Assembly (NCBI GenBank): GCA_011316305.1
Contig: SAUG01000030.1
Span: 773,270 to 837,269 of the forward strand
Direction of reading: 5' to 3'
Source: Rusavskia elegans
Taxonomy: Eukaryota > Ascomycota > Lecanoromycetes > Teloschistales > Teloschistaceae
DNA length: 64,000 bases
Part shown: piece by piece, positions 10,968-21,976 of the stretch
Position numbering within the stretch: the first letter of the stretch is position 1
How the letters are laid out: each line of letters begins with the position of its first letter
Translations under genes and position numbers: made by a program
The notes under the pieces: model-generated
What the model was told of the DNA's origin: nothing
The model's database searches: none
The model's input: only the letters and a program-made list of their open reading frames with translations

Positions 10968-12367
10968 TCAGCTCGATATCTCAGCCTCAATTACACTCTC
11001 AAGCCCAGCATTCGTCGACCAAATCTTCTCGATGCGGAGCCCAGCTGAAGCGAGCAAATCTTGCCATTGTCCCGACGTTCTTTCGGCACCAGTCTCGAGA
11101 GCCATCATACTTAAATCAAGGAAGGCCCCCTGGGGAGGTACATTCGTGTCTGGCAGGACCAATTCGTCAATCAAAAGCTTCGAATACCCCTCCCGCATAG
11201 CTGCGGCTGTATTGCTCAAAATCTCCCGACACGCACGATCTGGCCAGTCATGCAGAATAGAACGCATGTAGTAGGCTTTAGCTCCTGCAATAAGACTGTT
11301 AATACCGTCTGATTCTGGACCGGCAGTGAAACCTTACCTTTGACTGGCTGGGGGGTGAAGAAGTTGTAGGCCATCGTCTCGATGCCTTGCTTGCTCAGTG
11401 AGTCTGCGTCTCCGAGCGCAGCTGGCAGGTCTTGCACGATCAGGCGTCCAGTTCGACGAGCGGGATCTTTGACAAAGTCCTCTAAAACATGGCCACGTCC
11501 TCCGCCAATGTCAACGAGTAGAACTGTATCCTTGAACTTGTCGACGTTTTCGCAAATTTTGCTCTTTGCTGGATACGTGTCGGTCCAGGTCCTAGTACCC
11601 TGCTTCCATCTCGTCATGCAAGAGTTGAAGACTTTGCCTCGCTCGGGTTCGTCTTCATACAATGCCCATGTGTTCCTTCCTCCCCAAGCATCAGCAAAAG
11701 GCCCGGTCTTGACATCTTGGGGAACTTTGTAGCCAGTGCGCTGCAGATAGCCGGGAAGATTGATCATAGATGGGCCACAATGATCGAAGCTGAAGCTCAG
11801 TCAGCTGTGATCAAGCGTCAGAATGTGTGTGAGTACAAGTGACGTAATCCATTGGCCCAGCCGGGATCGAGAAGGATCTCGGTCATAGGGGTGGCGCCAT
11901 AGGTTTGGGGTCCTCGCTCATCGACGACGTGAGTAGCGGTAAGAACCATCATGATACGCGCTGGAAAGGTTAAGCACGTAAGGACGCTGGCAGGTGTCAT
12001 GACACTGACCAATGAGCTGGGGTTCAGCGCCTGTCGCAGAAGCAATGTCTTGGGCCGTTTTGGGACGCCCATCTGCAAGAACTTCGAACCACTTTCCCTC
12101 CAGAGCTATCTTTACGGCAGCACTCTGGTGGGGCTATTATACCATCATGAGCCGATTCCTTGAGGCGGTGTCTCGGTGTCGAACCTGGAAACAGAGTTCC
12201 GCCACGCCCTCGAACGGAGTGGTGGTTGCATATTTAAGATTGGCGATTTCTCGCTGGATCGATTGACGACCAGCCTGATCGTCAAATATGTTTGCCGGTA
12301 ACTTTTCAGCGTCGGCCAACAGAGTTCTGATCGACTGGAGAAGCAAATCACGAGTGGTGGAAGTCAT
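10968..12367 (-). CDS. SAM-dependent O-methyltransferase (fungal COMT-like)
   Basis: Five exons (12367..12185, 12124..12010, 11960..11837, 11789..11338, 11284..10968) give 396 residues, the usual length for fungal natural-product O-methyltransferases. An N-terminal winged-helix dimerisation region (ELCFQSAAVKIALEGKWFEV, then ATGAEPQLIARIMMVL) is followed by the SAM-binding motif VDIGGGRGHVL at about residue 233. The post-motif IVQDLPAAL and the catalytic-base segment SILHDWPD follow, with His near residue 303. The last exon carries LIDELVLPDTNVPPQ and LDLSMMALETGAERT, both typical of the family. All four introns (60, 49, 47, 53 nt) have GT-AG ends and keep frame. The substrate is unknown; homologues often methylate polyketide or phenolic hydroxyls. 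It is adjacent to an MFS transporter. Confidence 0.9.
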
Positions 12368-13321
12368 TTTGGTCGGATGTTGAGGTTAGAAACTTCTTGG
12401 GGGACTCCCTACGGGTTACAGTGTGGATGGACGAACCTCGTGGAGACGATCGTTTCCCGATTAGTAGAGCGGACCGTCGCGCGACTTCCCGAAGCGCCGT
12501 ATTGCATTAGCGTATGCTTGGCGTTGCACGACATGTCGCCTCTACCAGACATCGGATTTCCTCGTCCCAGTCTGTCTGACCTCTTCTTACTGCGTTGTAC
12601 GGGAAATTGTCTCCGGGAAGAGGTATCGAACTACAACGGCCTCCTACGATTGGCAATCCATGAATGTGTGGTGTCGGGTTGACTCCATCCATTGGAGCCA
12701 TGCGTTCGTCTCATCTACGTTGGGGTTACTCATGAGAACCTTGAGAAGACTTGTCTGTAAACTGCATGTATACTGCTGAAGGAGCCAGCACCTGATCAGC
12801 CTTGGTATTGCGGCAATGGTGTTCACAAAGTCCTCCAGGCACACGTGACCTTCTGTTGATCTTCCGAAGGGCCGGTCATTTTCGTCACACAACAGCTGTC
12901 TCCGCTATTCTGACCTCAATCAGCTGTCTGCCTTTCAAATACAGGGCAAACGATTTGGTTTGATGAAAGCCGGAGGTGGTCATCAAGGAACACTCCGATG
13001 ACGTCGTGCTCTACATTGCTGCTCTGCAGAGGAGCTCTCGTCTGACCAATGGTTCCTTCTCAGTCAATGTCTTCATGCCAAACGTCCCATCTATACGTCC
13101 TCTGTGCGACGGAACTACGCCGAATTGTTTCAGGTGGGAGCACTCGTGCTGCTCTCAGCTTCCAATCGCTACTCAGTCAACAGAAGATAAACATGCCAAC
13201 AGTGTCCAACAATGTACGAGATCTCAACATTAACCATGACAGTCCACAGGCTTTCGACAACCACATCTCTTTCTATGATAACTGGTAGCTAAATTCTTTC
13301 ATCATCTAACCTTACGCCCTG
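12368..13321. other. Unassigned region, possible relic
   Basis: There is no intact recognisable gene in this 950-bp stretch. A minus-strand frame at 12892..12644 (CLEDFVNTIAAIPRLIRCWL and following) has some protein-like character. It sits upstream of the methyltransferase, where a regulator or partner gene could have been, but I cannot place it in a family. Confidence 0.3.
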
Positions 13322-14961
13322 ATGTCCACACCGATTGCTCCCCCCAAGGGAGGGGATCAGAACAAAGCGCCAATGCTTCGAGGTGTCCTCGGTAGTGAAC
13401 TTGCTGTTGCAACCATCATCGTCGCTCTGAGAATTTTCTCCAGACTGAGACTTACGCGGAGTCCGGGTTGGGATGACTGGATCATGATCGCCACTTTTGT
13501 AAGTTGTTCTCTTTGTGATGGGCTTGTGGAAATTATCGCACCCTGGCTTCCTACTGCATAACAGGCTATTGCAGTCGTCGTTGGAATCTCTTTCCTTTAT
13601 TCAGTTCATTTCAAGAACTATCCGACTTCTCAGAAGCTTGTGGGTATTCGACAGCTAGCTTGACAGCCTATTCGGACAACACATGAAATATTGTTGACAT
13701 ATTTATTGATAGCAAATATTTGTCCCCAAGTCTAAGGTATCTTTTGTTGCACATTGCACCGCTGACCATTGAGTAGACATGTGCAGTCATCGGTACCACT
13801 ATGGATCTAGTAGGCATGAACTATGGCATCGGCCGCCATGTCTACTATCTTCAACACGACGATGCAGTCCTTGCAACCAAACTTGATTGGTTGTGCCAGG
13901 CATTTGTGATAACAGCCTTGACGACCGGTAAGGTCTCTGTGGCATTCTTCATTCTCAGGCTGTCCAACACAAAATGGCATTTCTATCTCCTGCACAGCAT
14001 CAACATAACCTTGGGCCTCATCAACGTTCCTTTGATCATTTGGACATACGCTCAATGCAGACCTTCGGCTCTACTATGGGATCCAACCGTTCCAGGGAAA
14101 TGTCAGGACCCGAAAATGCAGGGCAGCTTTGCGATTTTCCAGGGCTGTGAGTCGAACAAGAGTCAAATGACTGTCAAGGGCTAATCCCTTGCAAGCATAT
14201 GGAGCAGCAACCGACTTGCTGTATGCTCTCTTTCCCATCGTCATAATATGGCCATTGCAAATGCCTCGAAAGCGGAAGATCCAATTGGCCAGTATCATGT
14301 GCTTGGGGACATTGTACGGTACATCACAGTCCCCGAATGCCGGGACGTCTAATCACTGATTTCCCATAGCTCGGCCGCTGCAGGCGCTATCAAAACCTTC
14401 TATCTGCAACAACTTCACGCCCGGTCAGACTTTACTTGTAAGACATCCCTCACATGTTCCGCCTCGAAATGAGCTAACCAGGCACATCGTAGACGACGCG
14501 ACGTCGCTGATGATCTGGTATACGTGAGTCATCCATGCAAAGATACTCTCACTCAAGCTCTCGATGACACTGACTGACCGCGACACAGCACAGAAATGTA
14601 CGTCATCATCATCGCCGGCTCCCTCCCCACCCTACGACCATTATTCCAAAAGAGCGTTTCCATATCCCGCTCGTACAAACATCGAAGCTCCAAAGGCTAC
14701 CATTCCTACGACCATGCTCCCCACGAGCTGCAGCCCTATCGCAAGACAAGACATCCAGACACCTCGATACTGCAGACCGTGAGGCAGCACAACGGGAGGA
14801 GCAGTGACCAAGATGTTTTGGCGGCGAACGCCGAAGGGATCACGAAGACGGTAGATATCACGTTTGCGTCTTCGCCTGGGGCCGAAGAAGGTAAAAAATG
14901 GGAGCCATGGGAGGAGGAACATTTTGGGGAAAGGGGCACACGGGAGGACGAAAGAGTCTGA
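13322..14961 (+). CDS. PTH11/rhodopsin-type integral membrane protein
   Basis: Six exons (13322..13498, 13777..14146, 14196..14313, 14370..14437, 14493..14523, 14589..14961) sum to 378 residues. It has seven hydrophobic segments, including LGSELAVATIIVALRIF, IGTTMDLVGMNYGIGRHV, FVITALTTGKVSVAFFILRL, NITLGLINVPLIIWTYAQC, DLLYALFPIVIIWPL and MYVIIIAGSLPTLRPL. It also has the family hallmarks R-S-x-G-WDDW in loop 1 and C-x-P-x-x-x-x-WD before helix 5 (CRPSALLWDP). A cytosolic tail rich in S, H and E follows. These proteins are fungal membrane receptors or sensors of unknown ligand. The first intron (13499..13776, 278 nt) is far longer than the others and may hide a second small exon near 13565. 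Confidence 0.85.
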
Positions 14962-16637
14962 GTTATGTATCTTGTTGGTCCTGTGCCTTCACTCAGGGGG
15001 TTGGGTGATCGATATTTCGACTGCCGGGGCAAAGGATACAGACGACCTCGAGGACTTGTCGTGGTAGCTGTGTACATTGTCTGAAGTGAAAGCGACTCTG
15101 CACGTTGGAAAACAAAGCGATTTGGGGAATAAAGCAAGTTCTGTAGACGGTCTACTAAGTACCTAGACTTATGTGTACTTCTAGCTCAGCCACTTAATTA
15201 GCAGTCAATCGAAATCCCATAAATCACTCGATGACTCTTTCTACACTCGAGAATTCCATTGCGTCGATATACGCTACTGACCCCTGTTGTAATGTAAGCA
15301 TCATCAATGCCATCAATGAACAGTTTCTTGACCAGGTTTTCAATCCTCATACCTGTTTTTGAACGATACTGAAAATCTGCGGCCGATTATATGGATATCA
15401 TTTCCAAGGCAATCCACTCGCACCACCCACTCTATCTTCTTGGTATCTTATACGAAGAAGGACAAACCCACCAAGCGACTACTACCATCATACATGTTTT
15501 CTCAATCTCAATGGTTTCCCTAGTCATCACAAATTGCTGCTGGGGAATGGGGATCATGCGCTAACTTATTTAGAACAGAAAAAATGATAGAGGATATTTG
15601 TAGGGAAGGGATAGACTTCTGCATAGCACAAATATTTGGACTGGATTTGATTTGGTTTGATTAGTCAATAAGAGGTGAAGTGACGATAGTGATTCTTTGG
15701 TGCGAGAATAATGTACCTTTTCTCTGCTCTCTTCGCTATTGGAGGTGGGTGTGTGATGTTTTAGAAATGATGAATACGGCTTAGAGGGAGCTGAGACGTG
15801 CGGACGTGGTGGTTGAGTATGAAGTCGTGGATTGAGAAGGTGTAGTTCGGATTTGTTCTCCAGGTCATCTGATCTCGTTCTTCGCGATTTCCTCTTCAAG
15901 TGCGAGAAAGAGAGACTACAGACATGAATTCCAATGGGAGATTGTGTTTCCGTGCTTGCCCATCTTCGTAGCTTTGCTGCGTACCGCGTACTGTCTCGCG
16001 AGTTTCATTTTCGATTGATTCTCGATGACTTTGCCCGCTTCCTCCCTCCTTTTGCTGCCTTTATCTCAGAGTTCAGTAATAATTTTGGGTATTATGCCCA
16101 CTCTGAGCTATCTCGGAATGAAAAGCACACCGCTAAGGTTCTGTTCCGTTCATTGAGGTGCGTTGGAGTGGTGGGCCAAGTCACTGGACTCGGGGGTGTA
16201 GTCTTCGCATGTGAGAGGGTTGAGGAGCTATGGGCGGCCGATTTAATGGAATGGTGCTTTTCATTTTCTATAAGCTGATGCGGAAGTCTGAATGGCTGCG
16301 CGGGCCAGGGATGAGATTGATGTGGCCTTGGGGATACTACATGGCTGGTTAGAGGCGGTAGAGATTATAGGATGTTGCGAACCAAACAAAGGGAAATGGG
16401 AAGGTATCTATTGAGGGACCAACGGTGGAAGCACCGAGGAAAAGAAACCACAGGAATGTTGTTAACTGCCCAATCTGCAACACGATAACCCTGCTTGAAT
16501 TTGCAACGCAAAGTTTTTTGCATGTTTCTTCCCTGCTCTTTCGGGTTTGCGAATTTTCTTGAAACGCACCGATTGGCAATCGCGCCAAACTGACAGATCC
16601 TATAGTTGCCCCTCGTGTTGCATCTTGGTGCCGAAGG
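14962..16637. other. Intergenic, no supported gene
   Basis: The open frames here (for example 15570..15899 minus and 15934..16278 plus) lack good starts or family character and are compositionally ordinary. I see no repeats. The right part is the 3' flank of the HET gene. Confidence 0.4.
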
Positions 16638-18740
16638 TCAGATGAGTATGATCTCTCGCCACTGTCCATTCGTGAGTAATAGAGTTTCCTTGTCCAGGAA
16701 GATATCCGGATAAGGCGTGTTAGAATTAGGCGTGATAGGAAAAGGCTTTATAGAACCGTCTTCAGAATCGATCTTAAGAGTTAGCCTCCCAATTCTCCTA
16801 TAGACAGAACGACCTTCTGCTTTTGCGAGGTCATCTGAATCAGCTTGTTCGAGGACAAGATATTCGATTTCGTAACGTTCCCGGGGGCAATTGCTTTTCT
16901 TTGCTGCATTGTCCATCATTCGGACTGAGTAGTAGGAATTCAGACCATCTATATTATCATCAAGGTCAATACCACTCGACCGAAAAAGACGATGACCTCG
17001 GAAGAATTCATTCAGGTTGGGGATGATTGCTTTGTTCATCTCTTGTACGAAACCATGCAGTACTACCTGGCAGGACGGCACAACAGCTCCAGGGCACATA
17101 CTTTCCATTTCTTGTGTGTCGTCCTCGAACTTGAATCTAGCAGGCGCCAGAAGGGTGCTTTTCACTCTGAAGCTCTCAAAGGCATAGCTCCGTCGATCGA
17201 CATGGGCCCAGCTCCAAGTCGAAACCTGAGTATTTTTCTTGACTGGTACAGTAGTAGGCAGCGTCTTTTGGGACGTCTGCCAAAGCAGAAGCACATCAAG
17301 TCTACTCTCCCATAATCCAGCAACATACCGACCAGTGTATGCACCGATCTTGCGCAGCCTCGCCGCCAGTCCTGAAATAGCATGAAGTCGGTCTGAGAAA
17401 ACTGATAGATCTCGACGCATGAAGTCGCGGATGAGGCTTTCCCAAAGACATTGATAGTTGGTATTGACCGCAGTGTTATGGCAGTCCTTACCAGTATCAA
17501 TCAAGCGCAACGAATGGCGAATAGAGCCGCCGGTCTCCGACATCGAATGATCCTCGTTGCACTCCCAGAAGACCTGGTCACACCCAAAGTGCAGTACCCC
17601 AGGAGCCAAAATCCTTTCCTGAAGAGGCCAGCCCCGCTCACTCAAACTTCCATATGTCAGCTCATCATCGAGCCCTTGAGGATTTTCACGAACAAAAAGC
17701 AGCAGCGGACGGTCTCCGTCATGGTGTTCTTCACCTTTCCCAGAGAACTCTATTGTCCCTATGGGAGCAATACGGCGTTCCCTTGGCACAAGGAAACCAA
17801 TGTTCGCATTGGAGCTTGAGAGCGCCGATATAGTGAACACAGAGCCTCCATAAATGTCTGCCATCAATCCAGCCTCCTTTTCCCATTCTTGTTCATCGTC
17901 TTGACATATACAAAGTGAGTCGACCCACAGATACTCAAATTTCAGTCTTCGCGTGACTGTAATAGCGTCCCGAATGACAGCGGGAAGATCGGCTATAAAA
18001 ATACCGTGTTGTTCTCGATGGTGGATGTTCTCCTTTAAGCTCCTCATATTGACAGTCCCGCCCCAGCAATAGCTCAGAGCCAGATACTGAATGTCATTGG
18101 TTTGGTCAATAAAGTCTCTCGTCTTGCTCAATCAGACCTTGTCGCTGGAAGAGTCCATGTCCGTTCCAGTCCGTAAAAGCCTGGTTGGCAATGTAGATCG
18201 CTCACGAAAACAACTCCGATGCTCGCGAATACATGTATTAAACCATTCTGTAATTTGGTCGAATAATTGCTCGGAGTCAGAATTCTTTGCCGGATAGCGG
18301 CCTTTTCCACCAGGCATCATAAGCGGCATCTCCGTACATGCTTTTTCATTTCTTGCAGCAACGAATTGGAAATCGGTATTGCGCCATATGCCTCGGTCCC
18401 CGGGTACCCTAAACGAAGAACACCATTCTGGTTCATAAATGTCCCACTGTAATAAACTCCTAGCTTGGAGTTTGAAGTCTCTTGGAGTAAGAATCAGACG
18501 GGAAAGAACACATTCACTCGAGTGATTCACAGGATCTGGGAAGTCGCGACTATACAGATCCACAGGGAGAGAATAGGAATGTCCATCCGTTCGAGACAAC
18601 AAGTTCCTGATGAAAGTCAAACATTCATCGCAAGTCGATCCCCAAATGCAGCATTCTGCAGCAGGCCCGAAGGTGTCCAATCCGACGATTCTATATGCAT
18701 CAGGAACGAATCGGTGGGGCACAGCGCTGGCAACCGCCAT
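16638..18740 (-). pseudogene. HET-domain protein gene with in-frame stop
   Basis: From the ATG at 18740 the frame runs to a TGA at 18134..18132, then continues in the same frame, without a shift, to 16638. Downstream of the stop lies a typical heterokaryon-incompatibility (HET) domain: LALSYCWGG, then AVIRDAITVTRRLKFEYLWV, DSLCICQD, ADIYGGSVFTISA and ERGWPLQERIL. The upstream part (about 200 residues, with CDECLTFIRNLL and LPTRLLRTG) is the usual N-terminal region of such proteins. No splice pair flanks the TGA closely, so it reads as a nonsense mutation splitting one gene. HET proteins trigger a self/non-self cell-death response in fungi. A TA-flanked inverted-repeat element sits 75 bp upstream of the ATG, probably in the leader. 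Stop readthrough, or a truncated product, cannot be excluded. Confidence 0.8.
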
Positions 18741-18816
18741 CGTCCCACTTGTCAGGTATTTTATGCAGGCTGAATTTCCTGGATCGGTCAGGTCGGCTAC
18801 GGAGTAGAAGTGCTTA

Positions 18817-19325
18817 CCCCAGATTAAATAAACCTGGTCAGTGAAAAAAAAGACTGTCAAACCCCACCAACCGTCGACTAAAAGTTTTAAAGTTTTTTTA
18901 TTCCTTAAATAACTCAACAACCAGAAGCTGAATTCGTTTTAAAATTTCGATTTTATTAATAAAGGTATCTAGTTAGTATCTAACTTTTTTCTATCTATCT
19001 TTTATCGTTTTTATTATTTTAGAAGACTGATTTCTAGATTTTTAAAGAATTCTGTCGGTCGTAAAAAGGACCTCAGTAGTTCGGTAAATACTTTTTAGAC
19101 TAAAATAAGAAAATCCTATATAAGGTAACGAGAAGAAGTCCTATTAATATAAAATTCTCCTAGTCGCTAGAATATATATAGCAGACTTTTTAAGAGAAGA
19201 TTTAGTAATTTCTAGCTTCTGGTTATTAAGTTATTTAAGAAATAAAAAAACTTTAAAACTTTTAGTCGACGGTTGGTAGGGCTTGACAGTCTTTTTTTCA
19301 CTGACCAGGTTTATTTAATCTGGGG
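18817..19325. mobile_element. 509-bp MITE-like element with 112-bp inverted arms, TA target duplication
   Basis: The left arm (18817..18929) and right arm (19214..19325) are almost perfect reverse complements, beginning CCCCAGATTAAATAAACC. They are flanked by TA at 18815 and 19326, the target duplication expected of Tc1/mariner-type transposition. The roughly 285-bp interior is very A/T rich and has no coding frame. Most differences between the arms are C/T or G/A transitions, as repeat-induced point mutation would leave. It lies just upstream of the broken HET gene. Confidence 0.8.
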
Positions 19326-19327
19326 TA

Positions 19328-19606
19328 GAAACACACAGCGCTAGCGAAGTCTGCAGCAGCAAGATACCTGATTAGATGATTGCAGACAGACCAATCATCG
19401 ACGGCGGTGGAGAATATAATCTCCTCTGCGCAGATCGCTCAGCCAATGATTTTTTGAATACGGATGATTACCCGGCCACACCCCGAATGGCATGAACAGG
19501 TGAAGGGAAACAGTAAACAGGTGGACTGGTGCCAACCCGGCTCGCGGTGAACAGAATTGTTCGGACACTCTCAGCGGCTATCCCTTCGACTTGGCGGAGT
19601 GGGCAT
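19328..19606. promoter_or_regulatory. Sequence between two inserted elements; probable old HET promoter
   Basis: About 280 bp of normal composition lies between the two elements. CCAAT-type pentamers occur near 19393 and 19442. It would have been the immediate upstream region of the HET gene before the MITE-like insertion. Confidence 0.3.
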
Positions 19607-19614
19607 CCGATACC

Positions 19615-20297
19615 TTGCCTCAGTTTTCAGATCTCCTACGGAGGAGTATTGTAGTGGTGGTGATAAAAAAATATACTAAAAGGCTAGCGTTGCTACTAGT
19701 ACTCCTCCGTAGGAGATCTGAGGTTAATTTAATTAGTCTAATCTAGCTTTATATTCGTCGAGATAACGAAAAGTTATTCTTCGTCGTCGCTTCGACGAGA
19801 GGTTTATCTCGAGATATCTCCTCTGAAAATTATTATCGAAGCTAGATTTCTTAAAAATCTCGCCCCGACGGCTGGTTTTAGAAGAGAATCCTCGAAATAA
19901 ACCTTTTATCTCGAGGACGACGAAAAACAGCTTTTAAAGGATTTACGATCTATAGATTTTACGAAAGTTATATTTCGTCGTTACTTCGACGAAGGGTTTA
20001 TCTCGAGGATTCTCTTCTAAAACCAGCCGTCGGGGCGAGATCTTTAAGAAATCTAGCCCCGACGATAGTTTTCGGAGGAGATATCTCGAGATAAACCTCT
20101 CGTCGAAGCGACGACGAAATACGATTTTCGTAAAATTACGAGTATAAAGCTAGTTAGTTTTTAGGATATTAAACTCAGACCTGCGACCGCCAGAATTTTA
20201 TACCTTAAGAATATAGAGCTAGCGGGACCTACTAGCTTCGGTGAAGTATAGCCTTTCTCCAAATTCTGGCGCGTGCAGGTCTGAGAGCTGAGGCAAC
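19615..20297. mobile_element. 683-bp fold-back (nested palindrome) MITE-like element
   Basis: The ends are TTGCCTCAG at 19615 and CTGAGGCAA at 20289. Immediately outside is a direct repeat CCGATACC (19607..19614 and 20298..20305), extendable to nine bases with the next T, as left by hAT (8 bp) or Mutator-like (9 bp) insertion. Inside are nested inverted repeats. A hairpin at 19627..19721 has stems around ATCTCCTACGGAGGAG. A very large pair of arms spans about 19743..19909 and 19986..20153. A third hairpin lies at 20176..20283, opening CAGACCTGCGACC. There is no coding frame. Confidence 0.8.
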
Positions 20298-20305
20298 CGA
20301 TACCT

Positions 20306-20532
20306 CGATTGCCAGCCCAACCAGGATACCAATGCATGAGATGATAGGCTTACAACAGTCGTGTCCGGGCTTTTCTGCTCACCACGAGCTTGGGTTCGAC
20401 TTGCGAAGGCTCTAGCTTCACGGTTGACATGGTCGTCTTCGACTTTGAAATTCAGCTCATAAATAGCTTAGACCGAATGCCAAAAACAACGTACTGCTGG
20501 AAAAACATAATACCTTTCGCCAGCCACCGCCA
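20306..20532. other. Short intergenic flank
   Basis: This lies between the fold-back element and the secreted-protein gene. Nothing else was recognised. Confidence 0.3.
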
Positions 20533-21193
20533 TTACTCCGAACTGCCCTTCGGAGACTTCAAAGGCGGATGCATCTCCCTCCAAACATGCCCGGACCCCA
20601 GATGCCTCTCGCGTTTGAAATCCGGCCAGCCCAAAATTTCAAAACTACACACCTCAGTCCCATACACGTCCGCCCAAAGGCGCAGTAGCTCAAACGCCGC
20701 ATACAGGTTTCCCATCGTCATGTAGGGGAATCTCGGTTCGATGTATAAGGCGACATCATCCACCGGAAGCGTCCATTTGGCGGCCCCCCCCCCTCCTCCC
20801 CCGCCGGCCGGCCGTCAAAGGTAGGTACTCGAGAGACGGGTCCCGCTCCAGGGCGGCATTTATGGCGGTGAGAGCTTGCTGGAGGACGCGATTGACGCTA
20901 CTCTTGGGTACGCGTTCGCGGTTCTGGTAACCTTCGAAGATGAAGCCGAAGGGGCTGTGCTTCATATGGAAGGACATATGGGGATTGTCACCGGGGCGAT
21001 ACCCCGCCGGGAAGGGCATGGGGACGGTGTTCGGCAAAGATGCATTGTAGGCCGGTTTTTCTAGCGATAGCGGCTTTCCGGGGTCAGAGAGAGGTATAGG
21101 GATGCTTGCGGCCAAGCTGAGAGTGGAGATTAGGAGAGTAATTGGTGTCACAAAGGTGGTCGCAGAGCGACATCTCAGCCATTGCAATACCAT
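20533..21193 (-). CDS. Secreted protein gene, frame-shifted at a C10 run
   Basis: From the ATG at 21193 the product starts MVLQWLRCRSATTFVTP and has a hydrophobic signal-peptide core (ITLLISTLSLAASIP). The protein continues through MPFPAGYRPGDNPHMSFHM and SVNRVLQQALTAINAALERD to about residue 133. The original frame then enters a G-rich stretch and stops at 20756. The plausible continuation, TLPVDDVALYIEPRFPYMTM and on to GSGHVWREMHPPLKS, is in another frame and ends at 20533. The switch coincides with ten consecutive C at 20784..20793 (G on the coding strand), and I see no intron that would join the halves. It is either a slippage mutation or a homopolymer error in the assembly. No family is recognised. 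The layout resembles the secreted protein at 33.7-34.7 kb, but only loosely. Confidence 0.6.
20784..20793 (+). repeat. C10 homopolymer at the frame break
   Basis: Ten consecutive C are followed by further short C runs (TCCTCCCCC) and a CCGGCCGGCCG palindrome. Such tracts slip in replication and are frequent sites of sequencing error. Confidence 0.9.
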
Positions 21194-21976
21194 GTTCGAC
21201 TCCAGTCTCCGGTTTGCAATCTTCCTGGAGAGAGAGCTGTAAATCAACAGAAAAGGAGTCGTCATTGTTGTATCTATTGTAAGCTGATTTTCAAGCGACT
21301 TACGACTCCATGGGCGCGTCGATTCGAAGTCGCGAAGATCTCTCGGCGTTGTTGCTAACGGTAGGTATCCGATATTCGAAGTCATACAGCCTGATGCCGA
21401 CCTCTTACATTTATAGCACAACCGCGAGTTCTGGCCCTTCACTTGGTATGAGATGGCGGTGAACGAAAGCAGAGGACGAAGCAGAAGGAATACACCTATT
21501 CGGCGAATAGGAATCTTACAAATTATTACCAAGGTATCAACAACCTGCCCATCAACTTCGCGTCGTGGGGCGCAAAAAAAGCAACGACCCCGTCATCTCT
21601 TTGATGTTTTCTTTAAAAAAAGAACTTGACCCTATCCACAACAGGTAATTGGAATCAAAGCTCGTCCTAGTTGTCTGTAAGCGATGTGTTCTTACCGGAG
21701 ATGAAGCGGCGAATTCCCCCAAGTGGCTTCGTTAATTAAAGACAGTAAAGACTTCGAAGATTTGGCTTTAGTGACCTCCAGGCTGCTTCCCCTATTTCAA
21801 ATATTTGCAAGCTGCGAGGTCCCTATTTTACTACTGGAGGGTTCTGGAGCCTCTAATACTGAAGCGATATCCATGCAGACCGAGCGGACCAAATGATTCG
21901 AGCGTTCCAAGTATAACCTACGTATGTACATTTTAACGGAACAAGCTAGACCTACAGATGAAGTATACTGCTGCTC
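21194..21976. other. Intergenic, no gene seen
   Basis: This is upstream sequence of the secreted-protein gene and 3' flank of KGD2. The long frame at 21532..20756 simply extends the signal-peptide ORF upstream without an obvious start. Confidence 0.35.

Noticed and set aside
15570..15899. A 109-codon minus-strand frame
   Set aside because: There is no ATG start, no family resemblance, and an ordinary A/T-rich intergenic composition.
18741..18920. Extension of the HET protein N-terminus to 18920
   Set aside because: The start would be a TTG inside the inverted-repeat arm, and the translated part is transposon sequence; the first ATG is at 18740.
19615..20297. A CRISPR-like or tandem-repeat array
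   Set aside because: The repeats are inverted and nested rather than regularly spaced direct repeats, and the host is a eukaryote.
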